64,000 nucleotides of DNA from an uncultured Prevotellaceae bacterium (GCA_947306175.1 CAMZFV010000002.1:1-64000), one strand, 5' to 3'; shown: positions 1 through 8,168, counted from the stretch's first letter. Notes: a model not told the origin generated them from the sequence alone. Program-made: numbers and translations.

Positions 1-68
1 AGAAGAGCATCAGGCTTGGTAAGTGCCTGGTCTCGATTAATTAATAACATTTTTTAAACTAAAACAAA
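1..68 (+). other. Window edge upstream of rpmI
   Basis: Sixty-eight bases before rpmI. In most bacteria infC lies directly upstream, so this may hold the very end of infC, but no frame gives a recognisable IF3 tail (frame 2 stops at 20-22, frame 3 at 42-44). The last 20 bases are A-rich, as is usual before Bacteroidetes start codons. No promoter box is visible. Confidence 0.3.
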
Positions 69-263
69 ATGCCAAAAGTTAAGACGAATTCCGCTGCGAA
101 GAAAAGGTTTACCTTTACCGGCACCGGAAAGATTAAAAGAAGACATGCTTACAAGAGTCACATCCTGACCAAGAAGAGCAAGAAGCGTAAACGCAACCTG
201 GGTAAGTTGAGCATCGTGGACAAGGCCAACTTGAACATCGTGCGTCAGCTCCTGGTGAAGTAA
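69..263 (+). CDS. rpmI: 50S ribosomal protein L35
   Basis: Ribosomal protein L35 of the large subunit, 64 residues, the normal length. The protein is highly basic, starts [14 protein letters not shown] and has the family's [11 protein letters not shown] and lysine/arginine-rich [11 protein letters not shown] segments. It is followed 110 bp later by rplT on the same strand, the conserved infC-rpmI-rplT order. In E. coli and Bacillus this operon is autoregulated by L20; the hairpin between the two genes here may serve a similar purpose (inference). Start is the ATG after an A-rich stretch. Confidence 0.97.
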   Translation: MPKVKTNSAAKKRFTFTGTGKIKRRHAYKSHILTKKSKKRKRNLGKLSIVDKANLNIVRQLLVK

Positions 264-322
264 ACAACTCTAAACTTTCTTTTAATCACAAGATTTTTAT
301 CTTTTATTTATTAACCGAATGT

Positions 323-352
323 CTAGCTCAAAGTGCCGGAAACGGACGCTAG
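323..352 (+). promoter_or_regulatory. Bulged hairpin with GAAA tetraloop between rpmI and rplT
   Basis: CTAGC (323-327) pairs with GCTAG (348-352). Inside it GT-g-CCG (333-338) pairs with CGGAC (343-347) around a GAAA loop (339-342). The 5' strand carries an unpaired TCAAA and a bulged G. It ends about 20 nt before the rplT start. Irregular stems with asymmetric bulges are the type of site L20 recognises in other bacteria, so an L20 autoregulatory element is plausible but unproven. Confidence 0.5.
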
Positions 353-373
353 CAATCAAAACAATTCAAAAAA

Positions 374-727
374 ATGCCAAGATCAGTTAATCACGTGGCT
401 TCAAGAGCCAAACGCAAGAAAATCTTAAAACTTACAAGGGGTTACTTTGGCGCTCGCAAGAACGTCTGGACCGTTGCTAAGAACACCTGGGAGAAGGGTT
501 TGACCTACGCTTACGCCGACCGTAAGAAGAAAAAACGCAACTTCCGCGCCCTGTGGATCCAGCGTATCAACGCTGCCGCACGCATGGAGGACCTCTCCTA
601 CAGCAAGCTGATGGGCCTGATTCACAAGTCCGGTATCGAGATCAACCGCAAGGTGCTCGCCGACCTGGCTATGAACAATCCCGCCGCTTTCAAGGCTATC
701 GTTGACGAGGCAAAGAAGCACGCCTAA
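374..727 (+). CDS. rplT: 50S ribosomal protein L20
   Basis: Ribosomal protein L20, 117 residues, full length. It starts [20 protein letters not shown] and continues with the family landmarks [41 protein letters not shown] and a C-terminal KVLADLA segment. L20 is an early-assembling large-subunit protein that in many bacteria also represses its own operon through an mRNA mimic of its 23S rRNA site. Downstream of rpmI; ended by an intrinsic terminator. Confidence 0.98.
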   Translation: MPRSVNHVASRAKRKKILKLTRGYFGARKNVWTVAKNTWEKGLTYAYADRKKKKRNFRALWIQRINAAARMEDLSYSKLMGLIHKSGIEINRKVLADLAMNNPAAFKAIVDEAKKHA

Positions 728-771
728 TCAACACAGGTTCTTTCCAAAGAATTAATTCCGCAAAATGCTAC

Positions 772-809
772 CAGGCTCCCTGCCCGAAACAGGGGGCCTG
801 CGTTTTTTT
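772..809 (+). terminator. Intrinsic terminator after rplT
   Basis: An 11-bp stem, CAGGCTCCCTG (772-782) with CAGGGGGCCTG (790-800), around a CCCGAAA loop, followed by a run of seven T (803-809). It closes the rpmI-rplT unit. Confidence 0.92.
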
Positions 810-935
810 ATCTTGGGACTCACTTCAAGCCCTTTTTAAAGCCCAAATTACGCTAACCAAGCGAACAGGACACAAAAGAAAGTACTGAGCATCAACAAGA
901 TGCTCAGTACTTATAATAATGTGTAGTGGTCTTTA

Positions 936-1874
936 TTACTTCACGAGGAGGGTGCCAGTCTTGCCTTGCAGGGCTTCGCGGGCCTTGTCGAGCGAGGTGA
1001 TCAGGGCGGTGCCGCCTGTCGTGTTCTCGACGAAGCTGATGCAGCTCTCCACCTTGGGCAGCATGCTGCCGGGGGCGAAGTGACCCTGATGGATGTACTC
1101 GCGGGCCTCGGCGATGGTCATGCGGTCGAGATCCTTCTGGTCGGGCTTGTTGAAGTTGATGGACACCTTCTCCACGGCGGTGAGGATGACCAGCATGTCG
1201 GCATTCAGGTCGAGGGCCAACTTGGCGCTGGCGCGGTCCTTGTCGATAACGGCTGCCACACCCTCATAGTCGCCAGGGCCGTTCTCCACAACGGGGATGC
1301 CACCACCACCCACGGTGATGACCACGCTGTGCAGGCCGACGAGCTGCTCCACGATGGGCAACTCAACGATCTTGACGGGGATGGGCGAGGGCACCACGCG
1401 GCGATAACCGCGGCCAGCGTCCTCGACGAAGGTATAACCTGTCTCGGCGACGATGCGGTCGGCGTCCTCCTTGCTGTAAAACATGCCTACGGGCTTGGTG
1501 GGATGCTGGAACGCGCTGTCGTTCTTGTCAACAACGACTTGGGTCACCACGGCGGCGCAGGGCTTGTTGATGCCACGGCGGGCGAGCTCACGCTCCACGG
1601 CCTGCTGCAGGTGGTAACCGATGTAACCCTGTGTCATGGCGCCGCACTCGGGGAACGGCATGGCGGGGGTGCCGCCGCCGTTGTTGGCCGAGTACTCAAA
1701 GGCTAGGTTCACCATGCCCACTTGGGGGCCGTTGCCGTGGCCGATCACGACGTCGTAACCTTCTTCAACGAGGTCCACGATGGTCGATGCGGTGCCTTTT
1801 ACCAGTTCCAGCTGCTCCTGCGGAGTCTTGCCTAGGGCGTTGCCGCCCAAGGCGATAACAAGACGTTTACTCAT
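936..1874 (-). CDS. arcC: Carbamate kinase
   Basis: Carbamate kinase, 312 residues: carbamoyl phosphate + ADP to ATP plus carbamate, the energy-yielding last step of the arginine deiminase pathway. The N-terminus has the amino-acid-kinase motif ALGGNALG, followed by VIGHGNGPQVGM and, further on, VITVGGGGIPV and FAPGSMLPKVESC, typical of the family. It is the last gene of an arcA-arcB-arcC run on the minus strand, about 150 bp after arcB; a composite repeat (1960-2017) sits in that gap. Start ATG at 1874. Confidence 0.95.
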   Translation of the reverse strand: MSKRLVIALGGNALGKTPQEQLELVKGTASTIVDLVEEGYDVVIGHGNGPQVGMVNLAFEYSANNGGGTPAMPFPECGAMTQGYIGYHLQQAVERELARRGINKPCAAVVTQVVVDKNDSAFQHPTKPVGMFYSKEDADRIVAETGYTFVEDAGRGYRRVVPSPIPVKIVELPIVEQLVGLHSVVITVGGGGIPVVENGPGDYEGVAAVIDKDRASAKLALDLNADMLVILTAVEKVSINFNKPDQKDLDRMTIAEAREYIHQGHFAPGSMLPKVESCISFVENTTGGTALITSLDKAREALQGKTGTLLVK

Positions 1875-1959
1875 AATGTGTTGTCTTTGTTTTTTAAGTG
1901 TGATGTGTCTTGCGTCCTTTTAGAAAGATTAATGATTAAAGTCAATGAGCAACGACTCA

Positions 1960-2017
1960 CTAATCTCTAATCACTAATCTCTAATCCTCAAGTTCGCAAG
2001 TTTGCTTGTGAACTTGA
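1960..2017. repeat. Composite repeat: four heptamers plus AAGTTC hairpin (copy 1)
   Basis: Four tandem CTAATCN heptamers (1960-1987) join directly to a hairpin, TCAAGTTCGCAAG (1988-2000) with CTTGTGAACTTGA (2005-2017), loop TTTG. The same architecture recurs at 26812-26866 and 38329-38391. It lies between arcB and arcC, just past the arcB stop; no T-run follows, so it is not a convincing terminator. Confidence 0.8.
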
Positions 2018-2022
2018 TTAAA

Positions 2023-3015
2023 TTACTTCAAGGTGGCGTACATCACGGCCTTGATGGTGTGCATGCGGTTCTCGGCCTCGTCAAACACCTTGGATTGCGG
2101 GCTGCGGAATACCTTGTCGGTAACCTCCATCTCGGGCAGACCGAACTTCTTGTGGATGTCCACACCGATGGTGGTCTCCAGGTCGTGGAACGAGGGCAGG
2201 CAGTGCAGGAAGATGGCGCCGGGGTTGGCGTTCTTCATCACGGCGTCGTTTACCTGATAGGGGCTGAGCAGCTTGATGCGCTTTTCCCAAATCTCGTCGG
2301 GCTCGCCCATCGATACCCAGATGTCGGTATAGATGACGTCGGCGTTCTTGGTGCCCTTCTTCACGTCCTCGGTGAGGGTGATGGTGCAACCGTTCTCCTT
2401 GGCAATCTTCTTGCAGGTGTCAACGAGCTTCTTCTCAGGCATGTTGTCCTTGGGACCGCAAGCGACGAAGTTGATTCCCAACTTGGCCGATACGACCATC
2501 AGCGAGTTAGCCACGTTGTTGCGGGCATCGCCCATGAATACCATCGTCAGGCCCTTGTAGTGACCGAAGTGTTCCTCAATGGTGAGGACGTCGGCCAGCA
2601 TCTGGGTGGGGTGGAAATCGGTGGTCAGACCGTTCCAAACGGGAACACCTGCATGCTTGGCGAGGTCCTCGACAATCTGCTGGTCGAAGCCACGATACTC
2701 GATACCATCGAACATGCGGCCCAGCACCTTGGCGGTGTCCTCGAGCGACTCTTTCTTGCCCATTTGCGACGAACCGGGATCGAGGTAGGTCACACCCATT
2801 CCTAGGTCATTACCAGCTACCTCAAACGAGCAGCGGGTTCTTGTGGACGTCTTCTCGAACAAGAGCACGATGTTCTTGCCTGCAAGGTACTTGTGGGGAG
2901 TTCCGGCGCGTTTCATGCGCTTGAAATCCTTAGCAAGTTCAAGTAAATACTGAATCTCCTCGGTGGAGAAATCGAGTAACTTCAGGAAACTTCTTCCAGA
3001 TAAACTTCTTGGCAT
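2023..3015 (-). CDS. arcB: Ornithine carbamoyltransferase (catabolic type)
   Basis: Ornithine carbamoyltransferase, 330 residues. It interconverts citrulline + phosphate and ornithine + carbamoyl phosphate. Visible motifs: carbamoyl-phosphate loop [34 protein letters not shown], and HCLPSFHD near the C-terminus. The position between arginine deiminase and carbamate kinase argues for the catabolic role (arcB). No second OTC is in the window, so the same gene could also serve biosynthesis (argF). Start ATG 3015. Confidence 0.94.
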   Translation of the reverse strand: MPRSLSGRSFLKLLDFSTEEIQYLLELAKDFKRMKRAGTPHKYLAGKNIVLLFEKTSTRTRCSFEVAGNDLGMGVTYLDPGSSQMGKKESLEDTAKVLGRMFDGIEYRGFDQQIVEDLAKHAGVPVWNGLTTDFHPTQMLADVLTIEEHFGHYKGLTMVFMGDARNNVANSLMVVSAKLGINFVACGPKDNMPEKKLVDTCKKIAKENGCTITLTEDVKKGTKNADVIYTDIWVSMGEPDEIWEKRIKLLSPYQVNDAVMKNANPGAIFLHCLPSFHDLETTIGVDIHKKFGLPEMEVTDKVFRSPQSKVFDEAENRMHTIKAVMYATLK

Positions 3016-3071
3016 AATTGTAAGTTGATTAAAAGATGAATATTATAAAGTTGATAGTTATCAGTTGTAAA

Positions 3072-3134
3072 ACTACGAATTTCGCTAATTCAACTAATTA
3101 TTAAACCATTTGCGCAATTAGCGTAATTAGTAGT
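3072..3134. repeat. Imperfect inverted repeat between arcA and arcB
   Basis: CGCTAATT (3083-3090) pairs with AATTAGCG (3116-3123); outward AATT and ACTA pair with AATT and TAGT after short mismatches, giving arms 3072-3090 and 3116-3134. No T-run. Function unknown; it could be a processing site or a dispersed palindromic repeat. Confidence 0.55.
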
Positions 3135-3180
3135 TTGTTTTCAGTTGACCTCGGATGCCCTTAATACAAGAGGCTGGATT

Positions 3181-4410
3181 TTATTCACGCCACAGGGGCA
3201 TGCTCATGCAGCGGGGGCCTCCACGTCCGCGTGAGAGTTCGCTGCTTGGAATCTCTAGCACGGTGATTCCCTCGTCGCGCAGGAGGGCGTTGGTAACGTT
3301 GTTGCGCTCATAAACGATGACCTTGCCAGGGGCGATGCACAGCGTGTTGGAACCGTCGTTCCACTGCTCGCGCTCGGCAGTGATGAGGTCGCCGCCACCA
3401 CACTTGATGAGCTTGACGTGCTCCAGTCCCAAAGACTCGGCAAGAATCTCTTCCAGGGTCTCCTCCTTGCGCTCCAGCTTGATGTCATTGCCACCCTCAC
3501 CGCGGGTGAGTTTGAAGACCTCAAGAGGACCAAGGATGCCGGGATGCACGGTGAACTTGTCGTAGTCAATCTGGGTGAATACCGTGTCGAGGTGCATGAA
3601 AGCGCGCGTCTCGGGGATATGGATGGCCAGCACGGTGTCGATGACGCTGTTGCTGTTCTTGAAGATGTTCTTGGCAATCAGCTCGATGCCGTCGGGCTCA
3701 GTGCGCTGCGATATGCCGATAGCGAGCGTGTGCTCGTTCAGGTTGAGGATGTCACCGCCCTCGATGCGGTAGGGCAGGGTACGGTCATAGTAGTGCTCCA
3801 CATCCTTGAAGTCAGGGTGATACCTGAAGATGTAGTCCCCGTAGATGGTCTCGCGGCGACGGGTTACCGAGAACATCCTGTTGATGCTCACCCTGGTGCC
3901 GATGCTGGCAAACGGGTCACGCGTGAAGTACAGGTTGGGCATCGGCTTGACCACAAAGCGGCTATCGCCCTTTACCTGGTCAACCAGCGAATTCTCCACT
4001 TCGTGCGGGTCGCGTGGCAGATCCTGGAGGTAGATGCCTTCCATCGTCTTCAACACAAGCTCCTTGCTCGACGTGATGCCGTTGAGGTAGTTGTAGATGA
4101 TATCTTGGTATTTGGTGGCACAGATGCCGGCCTCCTCGATGAACTGGCGAAGGAATTGCTCCCGGATGTCGGGGCTGATGTCCAGTACCTGGGCCATCAG
4201 GTCCTCCAGGTAAACCACTTCAACGCCATTGTCGCGCAACACCTGTGAGAAGGCATCGTGTTCCTCCTCGGCCACTTTGAGATAGGGTATATCATCAAAC
4301 AGCAGTTCTTCCAGCGTGTTGGGTGTCAGGTTGAGCAGTTCACGTCCCGGACGGTGCAACAAAACCTTCTTCAGCGGTTTTATCTCACTTGTAACATGAA
4401 TACCTCTCAT
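3181..4410 (-). CDS. arcA: Arginine deiminase
   Basis: Arginine deiminase, 409 residues: L-arginine + H2O to citrulline + ammonia, first step of the fermentative ADI pathway. Seen in order: VTSEIKPLKKVLLHRPG at the N-terminus, NLYFTRDPFASIG, EGGDILNLNE, HLDTVFTQID (catalytic His and Asp region), CGGGD, and RGRGGPRCMSMPL with the nucleophilic Cys at residue 401. Full length for the family. First gene of the arcA-arcB-arcC run; a TACCTTTG -7 box lies 55 bp upstream. No arginine/ornithine antiporter is adjacent. Confidence 0.96.
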   Translation of the reverse strand: MRGIHVTSEIKPLKKVLLHRPGRELLNLTPNTLEELLFDDIPYLKVAEEEHDAFSQVLRDNGVEVVYLEDLMAQVLDISPDIREQFLRQFIEEAGICATKYQDIIYNYLNGITSSKELVLKTMEGIYLQDLPRDPHEVENSLVDQVKGDSRFVVKPMPNLYFTRDPFASIGTRVSINRMFSVTRRRETIYGDYIFRYHPDFKDVEHYYDRTLPYRIEGGDILNLNEHTLAIGISQRTEPDGIELIAKNIFKNSNSVIDTVLAIHIPETRAFMHLDTVFTQIDYDKFTVHPGILGPLEVFKLTRGEGGNDIKLERKEETLEEILAESLGLEHVKLIKCGGGDLITAEREQWNDGSNTLCIAPGKVIVYERNNVTNALLRDEGITVLEIPSSELSRGRGGPRCMSMPLWRE

Positions 4411-4464
4411 GACTTGGAAATTCTATCTTTACGTTTATGATAATGGATGTTTATTTTCAGGGTG

Positions 4465-4472
4465 CAAAGGTA
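4465..4472 (-). promoter_or_regulatory. -7 box of the arcA promoter
   Basis: On the minus strand this reads TACCTTTG, matching the Bacteroidetes TANNTTTG -7 element; it lies about 55 bp before the arcA ATG. No clear TTTG element is seen at the expected spacing, so only the -7 half is supported. Confidence 0.55.
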
Positions 4473-4622
4473 AGAAATTTCCCTCAACCCATCATCATTT
4501 TTCACATCTTTTTATTAACACGCTGGAACAGGAGCGTCAACTTTGAGAGCAGACACTTTTTTACTTGCCATAATCAATAGGGGTGATGGCTAAAAAAGTT
4601 GTGTTAAAATGTGCCCCGACGC

Positions 4623-4653
4623 TTGCATTTATGTGGGAAATGGTTTAACTTTG
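4623..4653 (+). promoter_or_regulatory. Promoter of the 6S-like RNA
   Basis: TTG at 4623-4625, a 20-bp spacer and TAACTTTG at 4646-4653: a full match to the Bacteroidetes -33/-7 promoter. Transcription should start near 4660. Confidence 0.8.
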
Positions 4654-4659
4654 CGGTGT

Positions 4660-4915
4660 CGTTGAGACAATCGTTCATTGAAAAAATGTCCACATCAAAG
4701 TAGATCGGGATACTCTTCAAATTATTATGAAATGCCGAGCTAAGCGCTGTAATCAATGGCGGGCCTCGACCCCTGTGGTGCTTAACAGCCGGAGGATTAC
4801 AAAGATTATGGCGCCCTCAAATCCTGTATTTAGTCGGAGTTTCATCACATCCTTTGGTGTGGCTTCTTATATAAGGAGCGGGATGCTGCATGATACAGCG
4901 TTCCGCTCCTTTTTC
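4660..4915 (+). ncRNA. Structured non-coding RNA, probably 6S-like
   Basis: About 255 nt with its own promoter and an intrinsic terminator (stem AGGAGCGG 4874-4881 with CCGCTCCT 4903-4910, then T5; an inner GCTG/CAGC stem). Three nested helices form one long rod: CCACATCAAAG (4690-4700) with CTTTGGTGTGG (4852-4862); ATGAAATGCCGA (4727-4738) with TCGGAGTTTCAT (4834-4845); TGTAATC (4748-4754) with GATTACA (4795-4801). A long interrupted rod with an asymmetric internal loop is the shape of 6S RNA, and a Bacteroidales RNA family often found near rplT has been described; this gene is 3.9 kb from rplT. Identity as 6S is inference; the RNA gene itself is well supported. Confidence 0.72.
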
Positions 4916-4936
4916 GTTGAAAAAACCGTGGGGTTC

Positions 4937-4967
4937 TTGCTTGTTTGATGGAAAAGGTGTACATTTG
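4937..4967 (+). promoter_or_regulatory. Promoter of the small membrane protein gene
   Basis: TTG at 4937-4939, 20-bp spacer, TACATTTG at 4960-4967. The start codon follows 29 bp later. Confidence 0.75.
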
Positions 4968-4996
4968 CATCGCAAAACCAAATACTTTTCAAAAGA

Positions 4997-5203
4997 ATGA
5001 AGGCATATTTATATCAAGAAGAGGCGCAGCCCATCGAGCCCATCGACGAGCACAAGCTTGCCATTGCCGAGGAGAAGCCTGAGAAGCCCGACGTGCCCAA
5101 GCTGAGCCTGTATGTGGTGAAGTACAAACCCCTGTGGGCCGCTACTTTCATCGCACTGGTGATTTTTGTCATCTGGGCCATCGCGACCTGGTTGCTGAAC
5201 TAA
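4997..5203 (+). CDS. Small single-span membrane protein
   Basis: Sixty-eight residues, no family recognised. An acidic, proline-rich N-terminal half (EEAQPIEPIDEH, EEKPEKPDVPK) is followed by a conserved-looking SLYVVKYKPLW and one strongly hydrophobic segment (about residues 48-67) ending WLLN at the stop, so the chain probably lies in the cytoplasm with a C-terminal membrane anchor. It has its own consensus promoter and lies between the RNA gene and tRNA-Arg. The promoter and good codon usage make it likely real. Confidence 0.7.
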   Translation: MKAYLYQEEAQPIEPIDEHKLAIAEEKPEKPDVPKLSLYVVKYKPLWAATFIALVIFVIWAIATWLLN

Positions 5204-5299
5204 ATTTTACTTGTCTTCTAATCGCTTGATGTTGTGGTGATTACTGCAGCAAGTGATTGCTTGCCAAGAAAATTTTTATTATAAAGTTTGTTAAAAGGC

Positions 5300-5329
5300 T
5301 TGCCAGTTCAAAAAATAGCAGTAACTTTG
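5300..5329 (+). promoter_or_regulatory. Promoter of tRNA-Arg
   Basis: TTG at 5300-5302, 19-bp spacer, TAACTTTG at 5322-5329, about 20 bp upstream of the tRNA 5' end. Confidence 0.78.
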
Positions 5330-5349
5330 CACCGCTAAAACGAAAAAAT

Positions 5350-5423
5350 GGTCCCTTAGCTCAATTGAATAGAGCGTTTGACTACGGATCAAAAGGTTAC
5401 AGGTTTGAATCCTGTAGGGATCA
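5350..5423 (+). tRNA. tRNA-Arg, anticodon ACG
   Basis: Complete cloverleaf of 74 nt. Acceptor arm GGTCCCT (5350-5356) with AGGGATC, D-arm GCTC/GAGC, anticodon stem TTTGA/TCAAA around CTACGGA (anticodon ACG, 5384-5386), T-arm ACAGG-TTTGAAT-CCTGT, discriminator A at 5423. CCA is not encoded. Reads CGN arginine codons after A34-to-inosine editing. A terminator hairpin follows at once. The 3' end plus terminator is duplicated at 8724-8796. Confidence 0.96.
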
Positions 5424-5470
5424 CTTAAAGGATGCGCAATCGCTGAGAAATCAGTCGGTTGCGTTTCTTT
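5407..5470 (+). repeat. tRNA 3' end plus terminator, direct repeat copy 1
   Basis: The last 17 nt of tRNA-Arg and the following hairpin, CGCAATCG...CTGA-GAAA-TCAG...CGGTTGCG (5435-5463) with TTTCTTT after it. This whole block recurs at 8724-8796 with only scattered changes. The hairpin probably terminates the tRNA transcript. Confidence 0.8.
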
Positions 5471-5580
5471 ATGTTATAATGCCGTTGTATGAGGCGGTCT
5501 TGCAGTATGGCCTTACCTAAATCAATCAGTGCCATGAGCTGAGCCGCGTAATTCGTATATTTCAAAAGTCGTCTCATCAT
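5425..5580 (-). CDS. Possible 51-residue basic peptide
   Basis: A minus-strand reading frame begins ATGATGAGACGACTTTTG at 5580 and stops at 5425, two bases from the tRNA end. The peptide is basic and amphipathic (MMRRLLKYTNYAAQLMALID...), but its last third is read through the tRNA terminator hairpin, which argues against a conserved protein. It may be a truncated remnant. The rest of 5424-5762 holds no other gene; it carries the leader of the LRR gene. Confidence 0.2.
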   Translation of the reverse strand: MMRRLLKYTNYAAQLMALIDLGKAILQDRLIQRHYNIKKRNRLISQRLRIL

Positions 5581-5694
5581 GTTGTTATTGTAAATTGGTT
5601 AATAAAAAGTGTTAGTTAAATCTCAGTTATATATAAGGCGACTACGGGATGTGGGAAATGTGCAAGCCGATGATGAGAATTGGAAATAATTGAT

Positions 5695-5702
5695 TACCTT
5701 TG
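5695..5702 (+). promoter_or_regulatory. -7 box before the LRR surface protein gene
   Basis: TACCTTTG, 60 bp before the start codon. A TTG exists only 12 bp upstream, too close for a standard -33, so this is a partial match. Confidence 0.5.
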
Positions 5703-5762
5703 TGGGTCAAACCTTTAAACTATTTTTCTATCAACCGATATTAACTTCTAAAACATAAGGCA

Positions 5763-8057
5763 ATGAAACAACTATTCCGCTTTTCACTCCTGCTGCTGGC
5801 TCTCCTGCTGCCAGCCACAGCTACCGCCCACGACTTCGAGGTGGATGGCATCTACTACAACATCAACGGCAACGAAGCCACAGTGACATTTAGAGGCACA
5901 AGCTATTATCAATATAGTAATGAGTATTCAGGTTCTGTCACCATACCGTCGTCAGTTACATACAACGGTACGATATACTCTGTCACCTCCATCGGCTGGT
6001 ATGCGTTTGATGGCTGTAGCGGTCTGACGAGCGTGACCATCCCCAACTCCGTCACTGAAATCGGCTGGTGTGCGTTCTCTTACTGCAGCGGTCTGACGAG
6101 CGTGACCATCCCCAACTCCGTCACTGAAATCGGCTACAGTGCGTTCTCTGGCTGCCAGAGCTTGACGGGCGTGACGATTCCTACCTCGGTCACCACCATT
6201 GGCAACCAGGCTTTCAAAGACTGCCAGAGCTTGACGGGCATGGCGATTCCCAACTCGGTCACCACCATCGGCGATTGTGCGTTTTATAATTGCAGTGCCT
6301 TGACAAGTGTTTCCATCGGAAACTCGGTCACCAGCATCGGCGACTTGGCGTTTTGGCGCTGTAGCGGACTGACAAGCATCGTGGTAGCCGGTGGAAACAC
6401 GAATTATGACTCCCGTGGCAATTGCAACGCTATCATCGAGACGGCAAGCAACACGTTGATTGCTGGTTGTTGTAACACTGTCATTCCTGGCACTGTCACC
6501 ACTATAGGTCACGATGCTTTTGCGTACTGTTCAGGTCTGACGAGAGTAACGATTCCCATCTCCGTCACTGAAATCGGCTACAAAGCGTTCGGTTGGTGCA
6601 GCGGCCTGACGAACGTGACGATTCCTAACTCGGTTACCTCGATTGGCATGGATGCGTTCTATGCCTGCAGTGGTCTGACGAGTGTGACCATCGGAAACTC
6701 GGTCACCAGCATCGGCGACTGGGCGTTTTGTGGCTGCAGCGGGCTGACAGATGTGTATAGCCATATTACCGACCCCTCGAGACTGCCCTATGCAACCTCA
6801 CTTTTTCATTTAGATGATCTAAACTACTCGGGTCGCACGTTGCATGTGCCGCATGGCACGGCCAGAGCCTATCAGAGGAACGAGAACTGGTATCCCTATT
6901 TTGGACAGATTCAGGATGATGTGATACCTACATTTACCGGAGTGGGGCAGTATCCTGTCATTGAGTTGATACCCGAGGAGAGTACCGGCCTGGATAAGAT
7001 CTTTGTCGTTTACAATACCGACGGGGTTAAGATGAACTATACTGCATCGACCGATGATGCGGTGACATGGGAAAGATTTGACGGCAGCAGTGGTCAAATC
7101 ATCATCGAGGAGCTCACCGATACTACCCATACCGGCAACCTCACCACGCTCAATCATGTCATTCCCAATACGGGCTACAGAATCACCGAAGGCTCCCTAA
7201 TCAATTACTACTGGGTAGTCAACTATGCCGACCACTATATGGAGTTGAATGACGTGTCGATTAATGACGAGGACCCGTGCAATCTGCTCACGATTAACGT
7301 CGACGGACACGCCGACGCCATCTATTACTACACTGTAAACGGCAATCGACAAGTGCTCGACCGCGATATCAAATTGAGATACTACACCCAGGTGTGGAAT
7401 GACTATTATGGGTATTGGTGGGAGGAAGGAACCGTCGAGAGTTTTGCCTTCCTGGACGAGGGCATTGCGATTGTGCCACCGCTGTGCGGCACCACTTTCG
7501 TGCTCACGGGCGACCGTTTCCTTAGGGCGTGGGGACAAGAACAAGCCCTCGAGAGTTGGTATTACTACTTCCAGGCAGTGGACTGCCGCTCCAGAGTCAC
7601 TCCAAAGTACAACGTGGAAATCATGGATGGGGTACTTTCGGGAACGGCTCCATTAGAGCTCTCGTTTACAGGCAGGCCTACCGACGCGGTGGGCTATAGC
7701 GTATGGGAGATGGCAACGGATCCCGACTTTGAAGACATCATCCTGCAATTCGACGATGACGAGATTGATTATGTTTTCAACGAGGCAGGCACCTATTATA
7801 TGCGCTACAGGGTAGCCAATGAGACCAGGACATGCGAGGCTTGTGGCGAGACCTATTGCATTAAAGTCGGCAGGGATGCATCTCGTGCCGACGTGAATGG
7901 CGATGGCGAGGTGAACATCGCTGACGTAAATGCCGTTATCAGCGTTATTTTGGGAGATAATCATATCCCTGCTGCCGACGTGAACGGTGATGGCGAAGTC
8001 AATATCGCCGACATCAACGCCATCATCGACATCATCCTGAACGGCACCTGGAATTAA
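5763..8057 (+). CDS. BspA-type leucine-rich repeat surface protein with dockerin-like tail
   Basis: Secreted protein of 764 residues. A signal peptide (about 1-22, ending ATATA-H) is followed from about residue 60 to 350 by roughly ten LRR_5 repeats of ~23 residues of the form AFxxCSGLTSVTIPNSVTEIG, with the usual NTNYDSRGNCNAII insertion. The middle part (350-690) has no recognised fold. The C-terminus carries two dockerin-like EF-hand loops, DVNGDGEVNIADVNAVI and DVNGDGEVNIADINAII. BspA LRR proteins act in adhesion and host or microbe binding; the exact ligand cannot be read. At DNA level some repeats are nearly identical 69-bp units (about 6021-6160), so repeat number could vary. Lies between the tRNA-Arg 3' end and its duplicate. 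Confidence 0.9.
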   Translation: MKQLFRFSLLLLALLLPATATAHDFEVDGIYYNINGNEATVTFRGTSYYQYSNEYSGSVTIPSSVTYNGTIYSVTSIGWYAFDGCSGLTSVTIPNSVTEIGWCAFSYCSGLTSVTIPNSVTEIGYSAFSGCQSLTGVTIPTSVTTIGNQAFKDCQSLTGMAIPNSVTTIGDCAFYNCSALTSVSIGNSVTSIGDLAFWRCSGLTSIVVAGGNTNYDSRGNCNAIIETASNTLIAGCCNTVIPGTVTTIGHDAFAYCSGLTRVTIPISVTEIGYKAFGWCSGLTNVTIPNSVTSIGMDAFYACSGLTSVTIGNSVTSIGDWAFCGCSGLTDVYSHITDPSRLPYATSLFHLDDLNYSGRTLHVPHGTARAYQRNENWYPYFGQIQDDVIPTFTGVGQYPVIELIPEESTGLDKIFVVYNTDGVKMNYTASTDDAVTWERFDGSSGQIIIEELTDTTHTGNLTTLNHVIPNTGYRITEGSLINYYWVVNYADHYMELNDVSINDEDPCNLLTINVDGHADAIYYYTVNGNRQVLDRDIKLRYYTQVWNDYYGYWWEEGTVESFAFLDEGIAIVPPLCGTTFVLTGDRFLRAWGQEQALESWYYYFQAVDCRSRVTPKYNVEIMDGVLSGTAPLELSFTGRPTDAVGYSVWEMATDPDFEDIILQFDDDEIDYVFNEAGTYYMRYRVANETRTCEACGETYCIKVGRDASRADVNGDGEVNIADVNAVISVILGDNHIPAADVNGDGEVNIADINAIIDIILNGTWN

Positions 8058-8121
8058 AACACCGACATAATCCAGATATATCCCTCATGCTCTCCTGGGC
8101 GTGAGAATAATAGGAACGCAT

Positions 8122-8158
8122 TTAGGCGGGCATGTGATAAATGCCCGCCTAAGTTTTT
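8122..8158 (+). terminator. Terminator after the LRR protein gene
   Basis: Perfect 12-bp stem TTAGGCGGGCAT (8122-8133) with ATGCCCGCCTAA (8141-8152), 7-nt loop, then TTTTT (8154-8158). Confidence 0.92.
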
Positions 8159-8168
8159 GCCTTTTGGG

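Noticed and set aside
1988..2017. Terminator of arcB
   Set aside because: Good stem but no T-run on the minus strand, and the same stem type occurs in composite repeats elsewhere, once inside a coding region.
4727..4948. 73-codon frame starting ATGAAATGCCGAG
   Set aside because: Its start is one strand of an RNA helix and it runs through the terminator hairpin of the 6S-like RNA; better explained as non-coding.
5257..5520. 87-codon frame across tRNA-Arg
   Set aside because: Contains the whole tRNA gene; not a protein gene.
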